The notes beneath the pieces were generated by a model. It was not told the origin of the DNA. It saw only the letters and a program-made list of their open reading frames with translations, and did no database searches. A stretch of 64,000 nucleotides of DNA from the NCBI GenBank assembly GCA_030068145.1, contig JAPJBO010000850.1, positions 1 through 64,000 on the forward strand, given 5' to 3'. The position numbers and the translations under genes are program-made. This stretch comes from Diplonema papillatum. Lineage: Eukaryota; Euglenozoa; Diplonemea; Diplonemida; Diplonemidae. Below, one piece after another: positions 60,913 to 64,000 of the stretch (position 1 is its first letter; every line of letters starts with the position of its first letter).

Positions 60913-63058
60913 CTACTCTGCAGGCGGGCGTCCTTTGCCGGGGTCGGCCTGGTCTATGAGCTCGTTGACGTACGCCTGCAGCTCCTTGTTGTTCTCGAGC
61001 AGGAGCCGGTTTTCGTTTCTGATTGATTTAGGTTGAAAGTCTCCCGGTGGCCACTGTCGAAAGGGTTCGGTCGAAAAGCAGGCGTGTATATTTCTGTAAG
61101 GAGCAGGAATGGGTCTTTGTGGTCTGTTTGCAGTCATGCGTCGTTTGCGTACGGCAGCAAGTGGTATTGGTGCCAGCGCTGTGTCGGTATCAAAGGTGAT
61201 AATTGGCATCTATTGGTCAGTCGGGCGAAGAAGTCGGACGTAAAAAGATGAGCTAACTACGACTCCGCCCTGCGAAGTAGATTTAGTTCCACGCGCACCG
61301 AGTCATGTTTTCCAGCACTTGCGCGCACTCGAGCCTTTTGTCGTTGCGCGGTTGTCGCTTTTAGGCCTTTCTTCTTTAGAGTTAAAGTTCGCTCGAAATT
61401 CCGGGGGTTTAGGGTCTCCGTGTGACCATTGAGAAATGGGTTCTCTTAGAGCAAGAAAGGGCTACATGGTTACGGGGGGTTTTTTTTTGTATAAGCACCT
61501 GCTTTGTAGGAAATGCTTGAGGAGACTGCCAGTTGCGATAGATCAAAGGAGGTAAATGTGCTGTAGCCCACACGAAACACAGGTAAATCTGGGTTTAGTG
61601 GCGGGCGTAAGCGTTCAACAAAAATGACCCACTTTGTAGTTGTATTGTTTTCTCCCCCTCTAGCCTCCTTCGAGATGAGCACAAGGCAGTCCCTCGAGTA
61701 TTTTTTGTACAAGCACCCTGCTATATATTTGTTTGTTGGAAAATAGTTCTTTCCGAATTCGTGCATGGCGGTGCGGACATTGTCTTCCGGGAGTCAGTCA
61801 GAATTGGCATCCATGGCTGCTTTTTGCCGACACCTTTACCAAGGAGCCAACAAGTTGCCAGACGCCAGAGGCTGGACTCCATCGTGTAAATTCGACTTTG
61901 TCTACGTGACGTTCCACCCAGATGAAGGATTGAAGAACACACTCAACAACAGTGGGGCGCAATGCACGGCTAAGTGCATTGGAAAGAAATGCGTAGTTTG
62001 GTTTACTTTCAGCGTCTTTTCATCAGCCTTTTAGTGACGGTGTTTTTGGTTTTCTTTCTTCACCATGGATGCATTGGAAAGAAAGGTGGATACCCGAGTA
62101 GCGCGTTTTCGGTATCTCTTCGCTCGATGCGCTCTTCCAGCTGACTCAGCTGATGCCTGTTGGTTTGGGTCCGTTCGTGGTGACTCTGTCCTTGGTTCTG
62201 GGGGCGCGAGTCTCGTCAACAATTTCCTGCAGCATTACCCGTCCGGCGTTTGTGTCGACGAGGCTACAGGAGGGAACACTAATAATAATAGATTTTGTTC
62301 TTCGCGTGTACAGGGTATAAACCTCTCTGGGGGGGGTTTTCCTGTATTAGCACTTTTTTCGTTGGCTTCGTTTTCTCTTTCATGTGCAACCGTTGTTCCG
62401 GAAATGTTCCCGTCAGTACAGATGTACTATTAAAAAATAATAAGCCTAGATTCGAAGGGCCTCTCCCCACCCACCTACATTGGTTCTCGCTGCCATGCTA
62501 CCGCGCTGACAATTTCGAGAGACGAGTTAGAGAGATGCAGCGATCAGCTATCCAGGGAGTTTCCGGTCTCCACACTTCCTCTCGAGAGAAAGATGGCATA
62601 CTCTCGCTCCCGGAAAAAGATGGCGTAGTCTTCGAGCTTGCTCTCGAGGTCGAGGTTCGTTTGGTGCAGCTTGCCGACCTGCTCCTCCAGGTCTTCCACC
62701 TTCGCGTCCTTAGCCACGAGGGACTCGGACGAAAGCGCGTGCACAGACTTGAGGCGGGAGAGCTGCCCTCGCAGGTCCTCCAGCTGCGCCTGCTGGCTGG
62801 TGATCATCCGATCGCGCTTACGGAGCTGGCTCTCCCACTCGAGCTTCCGCTGGTAGAGGAAGGCCTTCACCTCGTGCTCCGTGTACGTCCTGTCCTCCTC
62901 GTCCGCCTCGCTGCGCTGCCGGTCCGCAGAGGCGTCGGGCGACGGCTTCCCGTTGCTCAGCCTCGCGATGAGGTGCTGCAGCTCCCGGCTGACGGCTTGC
63001 CTGCCTTCGAACCTCGGCGCGGCCGCTGCCAAAGACGCCGTCACGTTCTGCGAGACAG
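60913..63058 (-). CDS. Coiled-coil protein, two 3' exons
   Basis: The family is not recognised. Exon A (62602-63058) encodes about 152 residues with long heptad stretches (HEVKAFLYQRKLEWESQLRK, ITSQQAQLEDLRGQLSRLK, AKVEDLEEQVGKLHQTNLDL). It ends at FRER plus GA, where GA|GTATGC is a good donor. Exon B (60913-61018), after AATCAATCAG, completes the Glu codon and continues the coiled coil in phase (NENRLLLENNKELQAYVNEL), ending GKGRPPAE and a stop. The phase match and continuing heptads make this join convincing. The 1.58-kb intron holds copies of R2, R1 and part of R6. Upstream, CCTCCGCAG preceded by R3 looks like an acceptor, so the start lies in an exon not found here. Probably a cytoskeletal or centriolar type of protein (inference). 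Confidence 0.6.
61021..61373. other. Intron sequence with R2-like piece
   Basis: 61021-61075 is a diverged R2. Otherwise nothing seen. Confidence 0.5.
61374..61475 (+). repeat. R2 dispersed repeat
   Basis: Closest relative of the 21091 copy: TTTAGAGTTAAAGTTCGCTC to AGCAAGAAAGGGCTA. R1 follows within a few bases. Confidence 0.85.
61478..61707 (-). repeat. R1 dispersed repeat, full-length (in intron)
   Basis: TTTTTTTTTGTATAAGCACC to CCCTCGAGTATTTTTTG. It lies inside the intron of the coiled-coil gene. Confidence 0.9.
61708..62601. other. Rest of the coiled-coil gene intron
   Basis: 62517-62570 is an R6 piece (GACGAGTTAGAGAGATGCAG). Plus-strand frames here lack support. Confidence 0.5.
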
Positions 63059-63062
63059 CTGC

Positions 63063-63140
63063 GGAGGGGGGAATTCTTAGTTTGATGTTTAGAAGCAGGA
63101 TACTGCCTCTCATGCATGTCTGATGCTAGCATCAAGCATG
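63063..63140 (+). repeat. R3 dispersed repeat
   Basis: GGGGGGAATTCTTAGTTTGA, CAGGATACTGCCTCTCATGC and GATGCTAGCATCAAGC. It ends 5 bp before the inferred acceptor of exon A. Confidence 0.85.
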
Positions 63141-63794
63141 GGCAACGTAATTCTTGGGTACGAAGCTGCGCAAAGCGACCGGCCTGAAGCATGACATGGT
63201 ACGATCGAAGGGCAGTCACTCAGTGACTAATTTCACGGTACACCATGGTGTCTATCAGGAGGGGGTTTGCGGAGGAGCGTTTGATGCTAGCATCAAGTTG
63301 GGTGCGGGCAGTTGTTCTCTGTGTTTGGTACCGTGGTTGATAGTCGTCGCGCGGTTCGTGCTGACCTGAGGTAGCACGATTCCTTAGCCGCAGTAGCGTA
63401 GTCCACCTGTTGAATGCACACAAGAGTAGGCATTTGTTTGTACGTGCCGGGTCTTCGAGAAGATGTTGCATAGAAGGAATGCAATCGGGGAAGGGCGGAT
63501 CGTCAACGACAGAACTATTTCGCTAGCAACCAAGTGATCAGGTTGTCCGAGGGTGGTAAGAAATCGCATACCTGCCGGCAGTGTGGACAAAGCGCTGAAC
63601 ACGCTGTTTGCAAGCATAAGGAGAAGAAGAAGCTCAGTATCCGAGCAGTCCGGGGCTCCCTGATGAGTTAAAGAGTTGAGTCGGTGAATTACGAGTGAGT
63701 GTAAATTGTGAGGTTGCGTGCGATGTGTGAGAGAAGTTGGAACCTACGAGAAAGTCGGCGAACTATGAATTTGGGTTGCGAAGTCTAAGCCTGG
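63141..63794. other. Intergenic or upstream intron
   Basis: TTTGATGCTAGCATCAAG at 63279-63296 is the palindromic core of R3 alone. No exon identified. Confidence 0.45.
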
Positions 63795-63945
63795 AGGGAA
63801 AATGTTATGCTTACGAGAGCACTGCCTCTCATGCGTGTTTGATGCTCCGCCACCACGGCTCCTTCTAGGGAAAAGTGATGCTGAGGCAGTACTGTGTGCC
63901 TTTCATGCATGTGTCATGCTAGAGTCAAGTCTTCTCAGGAGAAGA
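63795..63945 (+). repeat. Two adjacent diverged R3 copies
   Basis: CACTGCCTCTCATGCGTGTT and, about 70 bp later, GTACTGTGTGCCTTTCATGC with CATGCTAGAGTCAAGTCTTC. Confidence 0.65.
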
Positions 63946-64000
63946 GGGAGGGTCTGCATGTGGGGCACACCTGCGACGGATGCGAAAAGGCTCTGAGAAG

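Noticed and set aside
1-64000. CRISPR array or bacterial operon
   Set aside because: The tandem arrays have no unique spacers, and introns and eukaryotic genes rule out a prokaryotic replicon.

Overview
The window is nuclear DNA from a repeat-rich, gene-poor unicellular eukaryote. The evidence is a PRP38 splicing factor, three copies of cytosolic ribosomal protein eL39, pieces of a eukaryotic LSU rRNA, a probable mitochondrial ribosomal protein (bL28m) and GT-AG introns. The lineage cannot be fixed from the sequence. A free-standing phosphoribosylamine-glycine ligase argues against animals (trifunctional enzyme) and fungi (bifunctional enzyme) and fits a protist or alga. The standard genetic code fits every gene read here.

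Layout. 1-6.3 kb: dispersed repeats only. 6.3-9.5 kb: an exon of a Cys/His-rich protein, a CTG-repeat tandem array, and a Gln/His-rich protein. 10-13.3 kb: tandem arrays, including a 19-copy 95-bp satellite. 13.9-16.1 kb: PRP38 and a broken copy of its 5' end. 16.5 kb: an LSU rRNA fragment. 19.7-22.7 kb: purD, a second Cys/His-rich protein, purD fragments. 24.2-25.8 kb: an unknown gene with two truncated copies. 26.9-28.5 kb: a two-exon membrane protein. 28.6-29.5 kb: a retroelement-like ORF. 32-33.5 kb: a coiled-coil protein plus fragments. 34.4-35.7 kb: bL28m plus fragments. 37.3-42 kb: decayed retroelements. 42.2-44.3 kb: three abutting inverted-repeat elements. 45.9-47.5 kb: a two-exon cyclophilin. 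49.6-53.7 kb: a GH3 beta-glucosidase with broken copies on both sides. 54.9-57.7 kb: three intact eL39 genes. 58 kb: a longer LSU rRNA fragment. 60.9-63.1 kb: a two-exon coiled-coil protein.

Almost all convincing genes are on the minus strand and are unrelated housekeeping functions (splicing, purine synthesis, translation, protein folding, sugar hydrolysis); no operon-like or pathway clustering is visible. What ties the window together is genome dynamics. Nearly every gene has truncated copies of its own start or end nearby, often beside a short repeat (called R3 here). A ~215-bp A-tailed repeat (R1) occurs at least twelve times. Several introns end in a CTAAC branch-like motif followed by a CA tract instead of a polypyrimidine tract. 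Repeat families R1-R13 are my own labels, defined in the features.
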